From NCBI RefSeq assembly GCF_000090795.2, contig NW_003546435.1, positions 103,649-167,648 on the forward strand: a DNA stretch of 64,000 nucleotides, in the 5' to 3' direction. This document shows, piece by piece, positions 46,332 to 58,800 of this stretch (within the stretch, counting starts at the first letter, position 1; each line of letters starts with the position of its first letter). The notes below the pieces were generated by a model. That model saw only the letters and a program-made list of their open reading frames with translations. It was not told the DNA's origin and searched no databases. The position numbers were made by a program, and so were the translations under genes. This stretch comes from Amphimedon queenslandica. Taxonomy: Eukaryota; Porifera; Demospongiae; Haplosclerida; Niphatidae.

Positions 46332-46687
46332 CAATTATTTTGTCATTCATTCCTCAAGTAACTGTAGTGGCTGATTTTTAATTATAATGTGTTGACTTAT
46401 ATTCACAGATACATCTATACATGTACCTGTTATGTGTATCATATCTATAAGTGCATTAGCAGCATCAAATAAGAAAGCAGTCTCTGTCAGCTCAAAAATT
46501 GAGTTTAAGTGAATTAGCACACAAACCCACTCACTAACAGGATGGCCACTTTACCTTTGCCTATGCATGACTCAGGTAAATACATGTATTCATAGTGACA
46601 CAATGTGTATTTTACTTAGTCATACTATGATTTTACCACAAATAGATCTACATGCACATGTAATGACGAAATGTATATGGTCCAACA
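46332..46687. other. Convergent intergenic region of MCRS1 and CSN8
   Basis: 356 bp between facing stops. It contains a diverged copy (about 46470-46575) of a segment also present at 37855-37955 (words AAGAAAGCAGT, CTCAAAAA, GCATG.CTCAGGTAA). No gene seen. Confidence 0.6.
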
Positions 46688-49600
46688 CTAATTTTCCAAA
46701 AATGAAACAATGTCAACTAATTCAGCTAATCTGGCCTGGGGTTCTTCAATTTCCTTTGTGCTAGATTTGGTCTTCTTTGGGTAAATTACAGATACTTTCT
46801 CATCAAATGTCCATCTTTGTTGTGCAGCAACTATACATTGAAAGTTAAAAACTTTACTTAATAATACATACAATGTATGGTACAAAACCTTCTAATGCTT
46901 GTTGTGACTCAAGTCCAAGCAGCACACAAAATTGATTGAGGCTGATATTTGAATAAGCACATCCAATTAGTTGCAGAACACGACTTCTAATTTTTTCTAC
47001 AGAACAAAATTTTATTTTGTGATTACATTAAATTCTGAGCTGCAAAAGTTACATACCATTATTTATGGCATTTTAGTTTGGCAGCTGCAGTTTGAGGTTC
47101 AATAAGAAATGTATACTGGGTGTCGATTGTGTATTAATTATTATACTATTTTTGCAAAAATTGCTAAAATAAAGAGCAGTACACAGTGCTAGTGTTATGC
47201 AGTGACAGTATAGTCACAATACATGTACTACAAGTATATGCACTTTTAGAATGCCAGTACAATATGCATGTTGTATTAATATCATACCGTTTAACATAGC
47301 CAGTATAGGAACTATGTGAGTTGGCCAAGTTGTGTCCTTAATAAGTGAATATACGTCACTGAATGAATGAATCCAAAGTTTAGTACCAATTTCCCACAAC
47401 TTTCCAATCTCTGGATGGCTGACTTTTACATCACCAGGAATACGTTTCCAAAGTAACTTTGCATGATCCCTAAAAAGTAAGGTAAGTACAAATCTGATCT
47501 CAAATTGCAGCATTGATACTGTATAGCAGCAAATTTTCGTTGACTGCTAATTTTCGTTTGTTTTGTTGGCCAAAATTTCAAAAGAAATTTTTAGACTATG
47601 AAAATTTAATGTAACTAAAATTATTGACCTGCAGCAGATCCACTTTTCACTTCAGCCATGGCATAGCAATCTGTGACATCATCAGGCTCGACACAGAAAG
47701 GCAATTCTTACTCCAACTGATGGGCTTTAATTGTCTTTTATATGTGGTAACCACAAACCATAGACATTCTTTCTTCTTAAACCATACACGTGGCACTAAT
47801 TAAGTGGGTGTGACAGTGAATATTTATTTTAGGCAAAATGAAAATAAAATCTACGAAAATATCTCGTAAAGCCTGCTTGAAAGGATGACGAAAGTTTCTG
47901 GAACAAAAATTTCTTGCTATACAGCAACGATCATAGAAGATAACACTTGCAATATTATTAATACATGTACATGTATTTGGTGATTGTGCTTGTGGATGCA
48001 TTACATCTGATATAAGGTGACAAATAAATTTGGCATTTTCAGCAAAATGTCAAATTAAGAAACTTTTCAATTATTGCATAATATAATGCCATGTGGAAGA
48101 TGATAAATTGCTAAAATTTAGGCTGCCAACCAATTAGTTTAGTAAATTTTCAACACCAATAAATTTTACTACACAGATGTATGTACAGTTTTCGTATTGA
48201 TAATTATGCTCTAGACTCACTTAAATGTCATGGAACATAAAAATACAGGATTGAAGTTTGCAATTGAACATGAATTGAAACTAATGAAAGTAACTACTGA
48301 TTAAAGATTAAGCCATTAATGCAATTTTTACTCATACATGTACATGTGTACATAAAGCAGAAAAATGAGGCATATATAAATCTAAAAACTTGATACTTTT
48401 AGCTACTTTCTAGGTACTACATAAACGAATGGACATGCATACTGTAGTATTATGTAAGTATAAACTAACTAAAGCTCAGATAGGTTTATACATGTATGTA
48501 TTTTTTTGTAAAAAAGCATATAAATGAGACGGCAGTTACATGTATCTGATCAAAAACTGAAGTGCAAGTCATCAGACAACTGTATAGTGCTTTATTTTCA
48601 TGAAGCAAAACTTTGTTTTTTTCTCAGGTTAGTAGGCAACCGTAAAATTAAAGATCCGCTAAATGTTCAATTGCCATTAAAGGTGTGGCACTAACATTGT
48701 GAATCAACAAAGTTATTTCTGCAAAAATTGATTTTATCAATCCGCAAAATTTTAGCTCAACAAAATTAAAGCGCTTTACAAAACTACGGTATGTCCTTTA
48801 AAGCTCCAAAAACAAAATTAACTAAATTCTTGGAGTAGGTGATCATAGCATTTGCTAATAAAGCAATGAATTTGGATCTCTTCACAAAAAATCGAAAGTT
48901 TAGCCCACAGACAAAATCTGCTATACCTTCTTTATAGTGATGCATGAAAAATACTGGGAGAAAAGCAAATACATGTACTTCAATGTGTATCAAAGTGTAT
49001 AGAGCAGAGAAACATGAGCTTAAAAATAAACACTAAAATTAATTATAGTTTGTAAATCTGTGTCATTGTACTTATAATAAATACAGCATTGTACAACTAC
49101 ATTGAAACTTTTATACCATATACATGTAGCTGGAAACTTTCAATGCCATTAACTTTGCTACAGTATAGCGCTTTATTTTGGCGGCGTTGTATTTTGGTGA
49201 TTTTCCTGTAAAATTGTAATTGGCGGTATTTAATTTGTCAATTTTTGTGACCACGTGCATTACTAAGCATGCACATTAATAATTGGCAGTTTTAATATTG
49301 GAGATTCTGCTTCCAAACCACCAATCGCCAAAATAAAACTCTGCCAAATTAAAGCGTTATACGGTATATTCATGGATCTACCAGATTCGTGAAATAAAAA
49401 TCTCCACAAATTTATATAATACAAACTTACAATTCATTTTTTAACAAATATACTGCCAAAAGACTTGAGTAAACATCTGGTACAGGATGACAATTTATAG
49501 ACTATAAACAACAATAAAGATAATGTCACTGAGGGTCAGTTAATGGCTGCATTTAAATTTTTACAAATTTACATGGTCATGCATTCGGCATCACTTTTGA

Positions 49601-50217
49601 TACCACAATATCATTAAGGGTAGATAATAAAAAATATTATTATCTACTCCTGGTATCACGTTAACTACAAAAATATAACTTAGTTATGTAGTAATTTTAG
49701 TTGCACTTCTCCATCGAAATCACTGGCAACATGGGTAGGAGTTAATTGATTCAAAATAACTAGCCTTTTTCTATTATGACCAATCACTAATGCAGACAAA
49801 CACAGATGCTGTCAATGGGGTGATGACAACCACATTGGGCAGGGATGGGAGTTTCCAATTCCTTTCATTATTCTAATAATGAATTACATAAAGAAGACAG
49901 CCCCACAAGTGTTATGGCTAAATTATAAACACTAAACCCTAACCTACATCAAGAGGGCACACCTCTTCTGGGATTGGCTGCCAACTTTAAGATCCATGGT
50001 CCATCACTTGACCGAGTCTTGGCCAAGGCTTTTCCAACCTGCAAGACAGCACTAGACCCACATTGTGTATATACATACATACTATACATGTAGATGGCTA
50101 TGCATTATAATTATGAATTTTTACTTTTAGTTCAGTTTCTTCACAAAATACAGCAAGGCCGTCTATATCACCAGATGAAACGAAGCTTTCAATGTCACTT
50201 TCTCCAATCTCATTCAT
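46688..50217 (-). CDS. COPS8: COP9 signalosome subunit 8
   Basis: Five exons: 50125-50217, 49431-49501, 47288-47469, 46889-46996, 46688-46830; 198 residues, phases exact. CSN8 is the small PCI subunit of the COP9 signalosome, which removes NEDD8 from cullins. It matches human COPS8 in order: PVPDVYSSLLAVYLLKNEL (human TPPVYGQLLALYLLHND), AKLLWKRIPGDVK, IGKLWEIGTKLW, TTWPTHIVPILAMLN, IRSRVLQLIGCAYSNISLNQ, FCVLLGLESQQALE, and the ending ARLAELVDIVSFLEN-stop, almost identical to human ARLTDYVAFLEN. Length equals the family norm (209 in human). Intron 2 (1.96 kb) holds MITE copies at 48576-48788 and 49159-49366. Confidence 0.94.
48576..48788. repeat. Diverged family-A-like element
   Basis: Left words TATAGTGCTTTATTTTCATG, right words TTAAAGCGCTTTACAAAA and CTACGGTA; same length class and end sequence as family A, but the interior is different. 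In CSN8 intron 2. Confidence 0.5.
49159..49366. repeat. Terminal-inverted-repeat element, family A
   Basis: Starts TACAGTATAGCGCTTTATTT and ends TTAAAGCGTTATACGGTA. Interior nearly co-linear with 40603-40810. In CSN8 intron 2. Confidence 0.85.
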
Positions 50218-50307
50218 GGCTTAGTAGGATCTTGTGTCTTAAAATTTTTTAACAGTTTCAGTTCTCCAAACTCGAAGTGGTGTGTGAGGTGTGGTGGTAG
50301 GTGGTGC
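50218..50307. promoter_or_regulatory. Bidirectional promoter of CSN8 and TAF8
   Basis: 90 bp between divergent start codons (132 bp if TAF8 starts at 50350). GT-rich (GTGGTGTGTGAGGTGTGGT) on the TAF8 side, no TATA box. Shared use inferred from spacing. Confidence 0.5.
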
Positions 50308-53300
50308 ATGCTAGGGGCGGATCCTGGCAAGCCCACTTTAGAATTAAAAATGGAGTCTGCTGTGGCTGCTATGTGCGTTGAGGCAGGATATGTCTCTGCA
50401 AACCGTGAGGCCATTGAAGTACTTGCTCAAGTATTACAATCTTGTAAATTTTTGCCAACATTATATTTTTTTTGTCTATTGTTACATTTTGCAACACATG
50501 GGTGTAGACTGTATATGTATATACATAAGTTTAATTAGTCTGGATAACCATTCGGTAACTTTAGGATGCTTTGGGATGGAAGACGGTACTGTGAAAGAGA
50601 TGTAGAAACTATATCCGTATCCCAATCCTAATAGCATATAAAACCTAAAACATACCAGTTCCTGTGCCGTCTTCTTCATGCGATCCTGCTTTGGGATGTG
50701 TGGGGCTAATATTGCATAAAAATTAATGCTGAAAAAATTAATTCCCATAAATTCCCATAAATTCTTGTTGGCTTTAGGCCTTAAGGCAGGTTCTCAATAT
50801 GATGCATGCACGTGTGTCACGACCGGAAGTTCTGTATAAACCAATGGGAGCACGTGTCAATGTGTCAGGTTAAAAACTTTCTATTCTGATGCAATGACGC
50901 ATACTCCCACTCATCTCTACAGCACTTTTGGTTATGACGTTTGCACATGAAAAACAGTGCGTCATATTAGGAACCCACCTTAAGCCTGTAGCTCCCACAT
51001 TATGTACACCCATATTAATACACACACACCCTTTTGGTGATGTCGTACATGTTTAACTTTATGAATTTTTAATGAATGCTAAATTTAAGATTCCAATTAG
51101 TTATGTTTGAATTAGGTTTTGTGCTGGCTGAATTCCATTAAAACTAATACTGATAAATTGTATGTACATTAAAATTTTCTACAATAATTTAAAAAACATG
51201 AATTTGCGGCTACAGAATGTATATGGGATGTTTGACACATGATACATGTGCATATATGTAGCTTTGCTTTTTTGATGCAGATTACTAGCATAATGTTGTT
51301 CACAATAAAGCTAATAATGATGCTTGCTTATACATGTATGTTTGCTATTAATTTTACTGTTCCTGGTGTATGATTAAGAGCCAAGCAGTCTAGCAGATAC
51401 ATTGTGTTGTAGGGTTTTTATTGATCATTATATGTGTACAGAGAAGTCACTAAAGTGAGATAGAGTGGCTCAGCATTGCACTATAATGACAAGTGAGATA
51501 GAGTGGCTCAGCATTGCACTATAATGACATAGTGCCACAGCTTTATTGTATGTATTTTGATTTTGTATGTACATGTATTGGTAATAACGTATAGCTTGTT
51601 GTTTTTGAGGATAACAGATTTTGCAGATTTTTCAAGATTTGTGAAATTAAGTTCCTTGAAAATCAATTTAATATGGTAAAAGATAGCAGAATAGGAAAAA
51701 TTCTTGAAAATTAATTCCACAAGCTTTTGAATATGGGTTATTTGTGAAATTATTATTCACAAAAAACCTGCTATACGGTAGCTGTTTATCTGTTAGATTG
51801 ATCTCAGTCTACTTCATGTGTTGTTTATTGCACAGGAATTTATTTAGTTGATTTTTACATGTACATGCAATTTAAGTCATGCATGTAGACTATCCTTGTA
51901 AAATGCATGTTCTATAATTACTGGCTCTTTTGTTATAGCATACAGTCACGATTTTGATGTACAATTTATGTGATAGTATTTTGTCAATGCACTAAAAATA
52001 ATTTTTGCCAAAATTAATTTTAATTTTCATTTTATATTTTGTATTTTAATGTTGTACTAAGTATATTGTACATTAGATGCTTTTTTACTTATAACAAGTA
52101 ACTATATGGTACTTTGTGCATTTACAAAACAATGTATATTTTGTAGATATTAAAGAGATTGGTCACACATCAAATGTCTATTGTGAAGTTGCTCAGCGAT
52201 CAGTTCCAACTGTATCTGATATTCATTTAGCATTTATTGAACTAGGTTTTATTCAATAAGTTGTTTGTCATTTCAATTTTGTTTTAGGAGCAAGGTTTAT
52301 GAATTTGGAAGAGTATGCTCAAAGACCTCAGAGAAGGCATATACCTCGACGTATGAATGTTATTAATACATACACATGTATCTGTAGTATTTGTTTATAT
52401 TTTTTAGAGTTACGTAGCTATCCTAATTTGCCTGGCAAGGTTTTACAAGTTGGATCTCATAAGAAGCATCCGCCACATATTTCTGCTAACTTTCCATCTT
52501 ATCCTGACAATCATACTTTTTTGAAAACTCCAGTGAGTTTTTAATTGAGTAATCGTTTTACATGTGTTGAAATTGTGAAGCAATACACATTTATTTATAA
52601 CAAGTTTGCCATTGATTCCCTGTTTTTAGTGCAGTTTTAATGGTTTTTATTAAGTTTCATTATAGTCATACTGAGTATTAGATCATGTTCCAATTTTATC
52701 AATAATTATTTATGGCAAAATTATTATGCTATTGTGGAAGAGCTAATTTAATGTACATGCGAATAGATTAAAATTTAACCTTTTTATAGTTAGCGTCTGT
52801 ACTTTATGTTTTTAAAATTATTAAGTAACAGGATTTTTATAAAGTTTGAGTTGTGTCTGCTGATTGTTGGCTGTATTTGTAAATACCTGGTATATAGTGC
52901 CGTATATTTTTTCGTGATTCCTGACTGCCTGCCATTTTGGTGGGATCTTATGGTATTTATACTGTTTTATACCAGGGTAAAGGAACTGGCCCATTTCATA
53001 TCTGAATTATATCCCCACAATGTACATGTATTTACAGATTAATGTCATGATTGTTAGTGTTTCACATGGACCTACTTAATTGCTTATGTAGTCTGTCACA
53101 AAAGTTTGGTTCTGAAAGGAGCATTTGAATAACAAAAGTTTGACTAACAATTTTTTGTAGACATACAGTGTACCTGATTCTGACTATTGCATCCTGAAAG
53201 AAAAAATGGCCACTCAAAATAAATGTTCAAGAGAAAATCTTTCAACTTTAATTTCGAGAGTTTGTCCATCAATTCCTGTCACTTGCCACTCTCTTTTACA

Positions 53301-55203
53301 TGATATTGATGTATATAAAGGTATGTTTGCATGATTTTTGTTGCAGTCATTTTAATATTAATTTTTTTGAAACTGAGGTTTTTTCCTTCTGCTTTAAAAA
53401 TAATCCTTGATGTTTCTCTCCCGTTGGGGTAAAGTTTCTTTTTTAAAATTGTCTTAAGTGTACTTCATTTTGTTTACACTATTGGTATTGTTACTGTTAC
53501 AAGCAAATAGTAACATGAGTAAGAACATTAAGATAAGATTGTAATAATTCTTGTTCAAATGCAAACCTATTGGGAATTTTAACCCAGCTTTTTGTGCACA
53601 CATGTACTGTAGTTCTTTTTCACTTGTACACTCACTTGTACATGTGCAGTACATGTATGTAGTTTAATCCTCTAAAAATATCCTGTATAAAAGATTTTTC
53701 ATTGTTTTAATACAGTGCATGCCATGTAGTACATGTACATGTATCTTAGTAGTCTTATGTAGTATTTCAGACTTTCTGTTGATGCATATACATGTACCTT
53801 TGTATGTGTGTTATGCATGCGTTATGTACTGTATTTCACCTTTGAATTTTATTTGCCTGTAAATGTACTAGCAGCTGAAATTACTTTACAGCAAAAATAA
53901 ACCAATACATTATTTGACCATAGACTATATGCATGCATGTATATGTGCCCAGAAAATGAACAATGAAGCAGCTGACAATAAAGCATGTAGAAAGTTTGTA
54001 GCATTCAATGGGCCAGTTCTAAAAGAGTACATACATACCAACCAAACAAATGAAAGCAAAGTAAAAATAGTTATAAAAATTGTTTAGTAACCTAATTACA
54101 ACATTTTTATTAGAGTTCTCCTGTGACAAAACCCATTACTTCCTATATTGTCTGGACAAAAAGTTATTGTGCTAGAAAAATGGTGCTACAGAAAATGTTG
54201 TTTCTTGACAACAGGATCTTGAGTTCTTGACATTTCATAACAAGATTTATATTGTAGATAATGATAGTGAATTACAGGAGGAATGAACCGAAGTAACAAA
54301 ACAGGCTTGCAAATGAAAGTGAAATAACTTTCTTAACAGCAGGGATTCTTTCAGTGACCTAATGCCACTCCCATGGAATTGATACAGGGGTCATTGCGTT
54401 GTGACTTATTCTGGTGCATGTGTATGCTGTAGTCTCGTGAGCCAGACCATTCCCCAGCCTAAAGTGGACCAACCAAATGACTGTAGGCTGGGGAATGGTC
54501 TAACTCACGATACTATGTATTGTACATGTATATCCGTGATTTGACCTCATTAAATGTTGAGTTTATTACGTATGAGTAGCAACATTGTTGTTTTATTATA
54601 GGAGGTCCAGATCTGATTGATGCATTCATTTTTGAGAATAGATACAATTACTAATCACTATTTAACTTTATGATAGCTAAAGCATTATTATGCATGTACA
54701 TGTAGGTCATATAAAATACATGTAGTTGTTTTTTAAGATGGTGATCCTTTTTCATTATTCAATCTCAATTGTTGTTATAAATATTTATATAGTTTGAGGA
54801 CTTTTGTCTTATTTTCTGTTGTGAATAAAGAATTTAATTTGTGGTTTGGACAAATTAATGTACTTTACTAAAATGTTTGTCATTGTTAATGAAAAAGCTA
54901 CGTTTACTAAACAACTATTGCTGTATTTTGTTTTATTTTTGTAATACCTATTTTTAAAATTTTTGTTACTGGTTATTATGAGACATGTTGGACTCGCAAG
55001 GCTACATGTATTACATAGGCTTTGTTGTTTGTTACAATTCAGTTATTAATTTCTTCTACTTTGATTTATACAATGTAGTTTTATTACCAGAAGCATCAGA
55101 AAAACCAGCTTTTATTAATGGATTAGTACCACAGGAGATTGATCTGGCTCAAATACAGAGACAAGATGAGCAGAGTAAAAAACTTGGGTGGACTAATAAT
55201 TGA
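50308..55203 (+). CDS. TAF8: TFIID subunit 8 (histone-fold)
   Basis: Exons 50308-50443, 52147-52245, 52288-52350, 52408-52532, 53161-53320 and a last exon at 55079-55203, giving 235 residues. TAF8 is the histone-fold partner of TAF10 that links TFIID lobes. Match to animal TAF8: ESAVAAMCVEAGYVSANREA then IEVLAQVLQSYIKEIG (human LTEAGFESAEKASVETLTEMLQSYISEIG), YCEVAQRSVPTVSDIHLAFI, and the conserved proline-rich motif SHKKHPPHISANFPSYPDNH TFLKTP, followed by YSVPDSDYCILKEKMATQ. The ending VLLPEASEKPAFINGLVPQE resembles the human ALLPSELE region. It is shorter than human TAF8 (310). Start: ATG at 50308 or in-frame 50350 (MESAVAAM); the second is closer to the histone fold. An alternative last exon lies at 54602-54654. 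Confidence 0.92.
50785..50979. mobile_element. TTAA-flanked MITE (piggyBac-like target site) in TAF8 intron 1
   Basis: The tetranucleotide TTAA flanks both sides (50781-50784 and 50980-50983). The ends are inverted repeats: GGCAGGTTCTCAATATGATG at the left and CATATTAGGAACCCACC at the right. 195 bp, non-coding. Confidence 0.8.
51453..51528. repeat. Exact 38-bp tandem duplication
   Basis: Two identical 38-base units (each with AGTGAGATAGAGTGGCTCAG and CATTGCACTATAATGAC) side by side in TAF8 intron 1. Recent slip or polymorphic repeat. Confidence 0.95.
51585..51780. repeat. AT-rich inverted-repeat remnant in TAF8 intron 1
   Basis: The right end AACCTGCTATACGGTA carries the family-A end word and the left end is near AACGTATAGCTTG. 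The interior (TTCTTGAAAATTAATTCC, TTTGTGAAATTATT) is like 57370-57560, which ends TTCTGCTATGCGGTA. Confidence 0.45.
54430..54515. repeat. Short palindromic MITE or hairpin in TAF8
   Basis: 31-base arms (54430-54460 and 54485-54515) match in 28 positions when inverted; shared core CAGACCATTCCCCAGCCT on one side and AGGCTGGGGAATGGTCT on the other. It lies between TAF8 exon 5 and the two alternative last exons, so the transcript would carry the hairpin. Confidence 0.85.
54602..54654 (+). CDS. TAF8: Alternative TAF8 last exon
   Basis: After TTATTATAG a phase-correct frame reads GGPDLIDAFIFENRYNY-stop. Using it instead of 55079-55203 gives 211 residues. Both choices accept the same exon-5 phase, so either could be used. 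Real use is unproven. Confidence 0.5.
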
Positions 55204-55817
55204 ATTAATATTCTGTCAATGCTTCATGAGATTTTACAATGTACTTTCTTTGTGGCTATGCCAACAGTCAAGACTTGGCAAAATGTGAATTTTTTTTACA
55301 ATTTTACATTATTGATATTAATACATTAATGTAGATTATTCTTACTTTATTGGATCTACATTGTAGATGCACATCTAGATCTAAAATAATTAATTAATAA
55401 ATTATTATGTATACATCTATGCTAAAGAACTGAAGAAGGCAAGCCTTGTGAGAATACATAATATATTACTAGATGTCTAGTTATTTATTATCTACATTTA
55501 CTCTTGATGGTATGATTTGATCACAAAATTCTAAATTAGCAAGTTCAGGGAAAAGTTTGCAGTACACTAATAAAGCATAAAAAGAGTGATCCTAAGCGCC
55601 CTGGTAGATCTAGAGGCGTGGTTTTAGTTTTGCGGAGGAGGTGTAAGCATGCCAATTACATGAGTAATGATTTTGACAAAAATCTAAACGACGAAATAGA
55701 TGTACAATCTCTCCATCGAATAGCTCGGTCTTCTAATTCTTTGGTAGCTACACGAGACTAAATCTCTTGGTACTCGGCAAGTTTTTTAGAGCCTGCAGAT
55801 CAACCCGAGGCCATCTA
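55204..55817. other. TAF8 to SEC14-gene intergenic region
   Basis: 614 bp, same-strand neighbours. TAF8 3' UTR followed by the probable promoter and 5' UTR of the downstream gene; short palindromic words around TCTAGATCTA (55379-55385) but no gene or element I can define. Confidence 0.5.
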
Positions 55818-58800
55818 ATGGCTACTCCGGTTGGCTTTCCCTCAGATCTTGAAAGAGAAGAGAGTCAGTTATCTCTGGGTAGTTCTGAAGATTACTCTAC
55901 TTTAGGTAAGTACGATAAGTGTTGGGCTACGGAAAGGTGATTATGATTCCTTTAAATTGTAGCATTTTGTTTCACAGTACATTGTTGTAGTCATGTGGAT
56001 TGGACATTAATTTTATTATTATTATTTTGAGTCTTTTATAATTATTTTGTTTATATTTAACTTTTAGCATACATATATGCCTCATAACAGTGATCACGTG
56101 CACGTAAATTGAAAGTTTAAACTAACGAAATTGAGAATGTTTAATTCTGCTTAGACATTAAGGTGTAAGAAATTGTCTAGTAGGGCTTCTGAGTTTTGAT
56201 AGGTAATTTTAAACCTTAGGCTGCGTTTACACAGCAACGAAAACGATGCAATCCGTACAGTTTTGTGCCTGTTTTATGCTTCCGTTTACACAGAAACGGA
56301 TGAAAACGTGATAGAATCTTGATAGGACTCTATGGAAACGAAAACGGTGTTCAAAGTGTATCGTTTTAAAAACGATACGTTTTGCGTTGCTGTGTAAACG
56401 CAGCCTTAGATAGGATATTTCCTTTTGTGGTTAAAGCAATAATTTCGTTGAAGTTGATAAGAGACATGAAGAGTCACAGTTTACTCTCTACATGTACATG
56501 TAAAAATTAGCCTGTATGTACATATGTTAGTGACTTCTTTGATGGTGTTAAGGAAGAGCTTTATATTTGATTGATGAAGTATGAATTTCAATGGTTGATA
56601 CATGTACATGTACATGTATGTACACTGTATATTTTATGCTGTAACTGATGCCTTTAATCTTTTTGTTTGATGAATATTATTATTATTATTATTAAAGAAC
56701 TTTACAGTATACATGTAATTTACAGAAATAATAAATATAGAAAATAAAATGGCGGAATATACTGAAGGTAGATCAGAAACAGGATCTGATCCCCTGTACA
56801 AAATAAATAAACAAACAGACAAAAACAAAAAGAATAACAACATAATTAAGAGAAGTAGAGAGAGAAAAACACAAATCAATAAATTACTAGGATGATAATG
56901 AATTACAATTACAACAAGGACATTGAAAGTGAAAGGAGCAGGAGAGAGAAGAAAAATTTACTAAAAAGTGATTAAAGAAAAATTGTCTTAGAGTGTTTTT
57001 AGCCTGACCTAATGACATAGACAGTAGGCCCATGTTAAATTTTGAATTCTGGTAATGCTATTTTGCTTGCATTCTTTAAATTTTTACCTACTCATGTTTG
57101 CTAACACTATTTGTGGTATGTGAGTAGAGTTAAACTCATTTGTACTTGAGTTGGCACAGAAAGAAAGTTAATGTTTTTGCCACATAATGTTAACTCATAG
57201 CCCAATCTAAATACTTTCTATAATGGCTGCATTGCATGATCATTATCAGTGTTTCTAATATTTGAATTCATTTTATGGTATCTTAGACCCTTGTTTTGTA
57301 TGCTAATACATGTACCTTGACTTAAATTGTCACTGATTGGACTTATGTGTTTGCTTCAAATATACCATGCAGCAGGAAATTTTTAGGCCCAATTGTTTGG
57401 CAGATCTGTCGAAAAATCAATTTTGTGGCTTGATTTTCTACTTTTTGGCCATTTTGAACCGTGTTAAATCCATTTTCACAGATTTTATTTTTATGAATGA
57501 AAAAAAGCAATATCCACAAAAATTTTAGGCCACAAGAATTTTCTGCTATGCGGTAGAATGGCATTCATTACTATAATCTGTTATTATGGGATGTACATGT
57601 ATATATACATGTACATGTATTGGCAAAGGAGTAAGTAAGCTTGTCGAGTTGACTTCCAAGGTACCTAGATTTAGTACTTGTAAATGTTTTTTGTATAATA
57701 AGTTTTATGTTGTTGAAATTAAAAATATAAAAGTAAGGGGTGGTACATGTACCTGCATGTACTCTCTCAGCTAGTCTCGCCACGCCCCTTCGCTACCTGC
57801 GGAGGAAGGGTCTGGAGACACTCACGGTAAAAATGTGTGCAAAGAAAACCACGTGGTTGGCTCTACATCATGTGACAGAGAAGACCAGATCAGTCAAAAC
57901 AGCTGAAAGAGATGCTTTGCAGCTAAAAGAAGAAAAGAATAAAGCCTCTTGGACATCTCTTGCAGATTTGAGAGCAGCAGCTCTTTACAGAGCGCCATAA
58001 TATTTACTTTTTGTTGATGACGTTTTATTGTAAACACGTGACATTATTATGACGTCATAAGTGCCATGGCGTCGTTGTAGTAAGCAGCATAATAATACTG
58101 CTCTTAAACTTTGAGAAAGAAGTCCAGGGAGTGTTACAGGCTTCTTCCAGCCTTTATTTGGTCCTCATTCTTCTTCTTTTGTCTTAAACAGAGCTCTTCG
58201 GTCACATGACTACTTGTCCTACACGTGGTTCGAGCAATCTGATTGGGACGTGGATTTCTCTGCATATAGCACAGCTTTTTACTGCGAGTGTCTCCAGACC
58301 CTTCCTCCGCAGGTAGCGAAGGGGCGTGGCGAGACTATCTCTCAGCTGAAACTGAATGCATAAACTGCTGTTTTTATAATTACAATGCTTGTATTGTTGT
58401 TGGACTAGCTGCATAGGCAAGTATTAGTTACTTTGTTGGTCTGTAAGCAAGAATTTTAATTAGATTCAAAAGGACTTTTAAACTTAAAGCTGAGTGCTTT
58501 AGGTTTATACATTTTTCTGCATGTATAGTTATAGTGCAAGCCTTCATTTATCATCTAATTTGTTTAAAGACCAGAGCTTAGAGCGAGTGCTAGGGGTGTG
58601 ATAGGGGACGAAGCCTGTAAAGTATGGGAGAAAAATTAAATAAACATAACGATTTTGAAAGTTCTGACAGTGACTACATGTGCATGTATATACTGACAAG
58701 CTTTTTGGTGTTTAATAACAAATGTCTCTATTAGTGGGAGAAAACAACAATCAAAAGTGCTATAAAACTCAAAATAAATTATTATTAATTTAATTGTATT

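Noticed and set aside
49960-50040. Extra CSN8 exon (GKALAKTRSSDGPWILK)
   Set aside because: Exon 1 joins 49431-49501 in phase without it and gives the normal CSN8 length; the extra peptide has no CSN8 match.
57740-58000. 86-residue open frame
   Set aside because: It lies across the end of the MULE-like MITE and has no similarity to a transposase or host protein.
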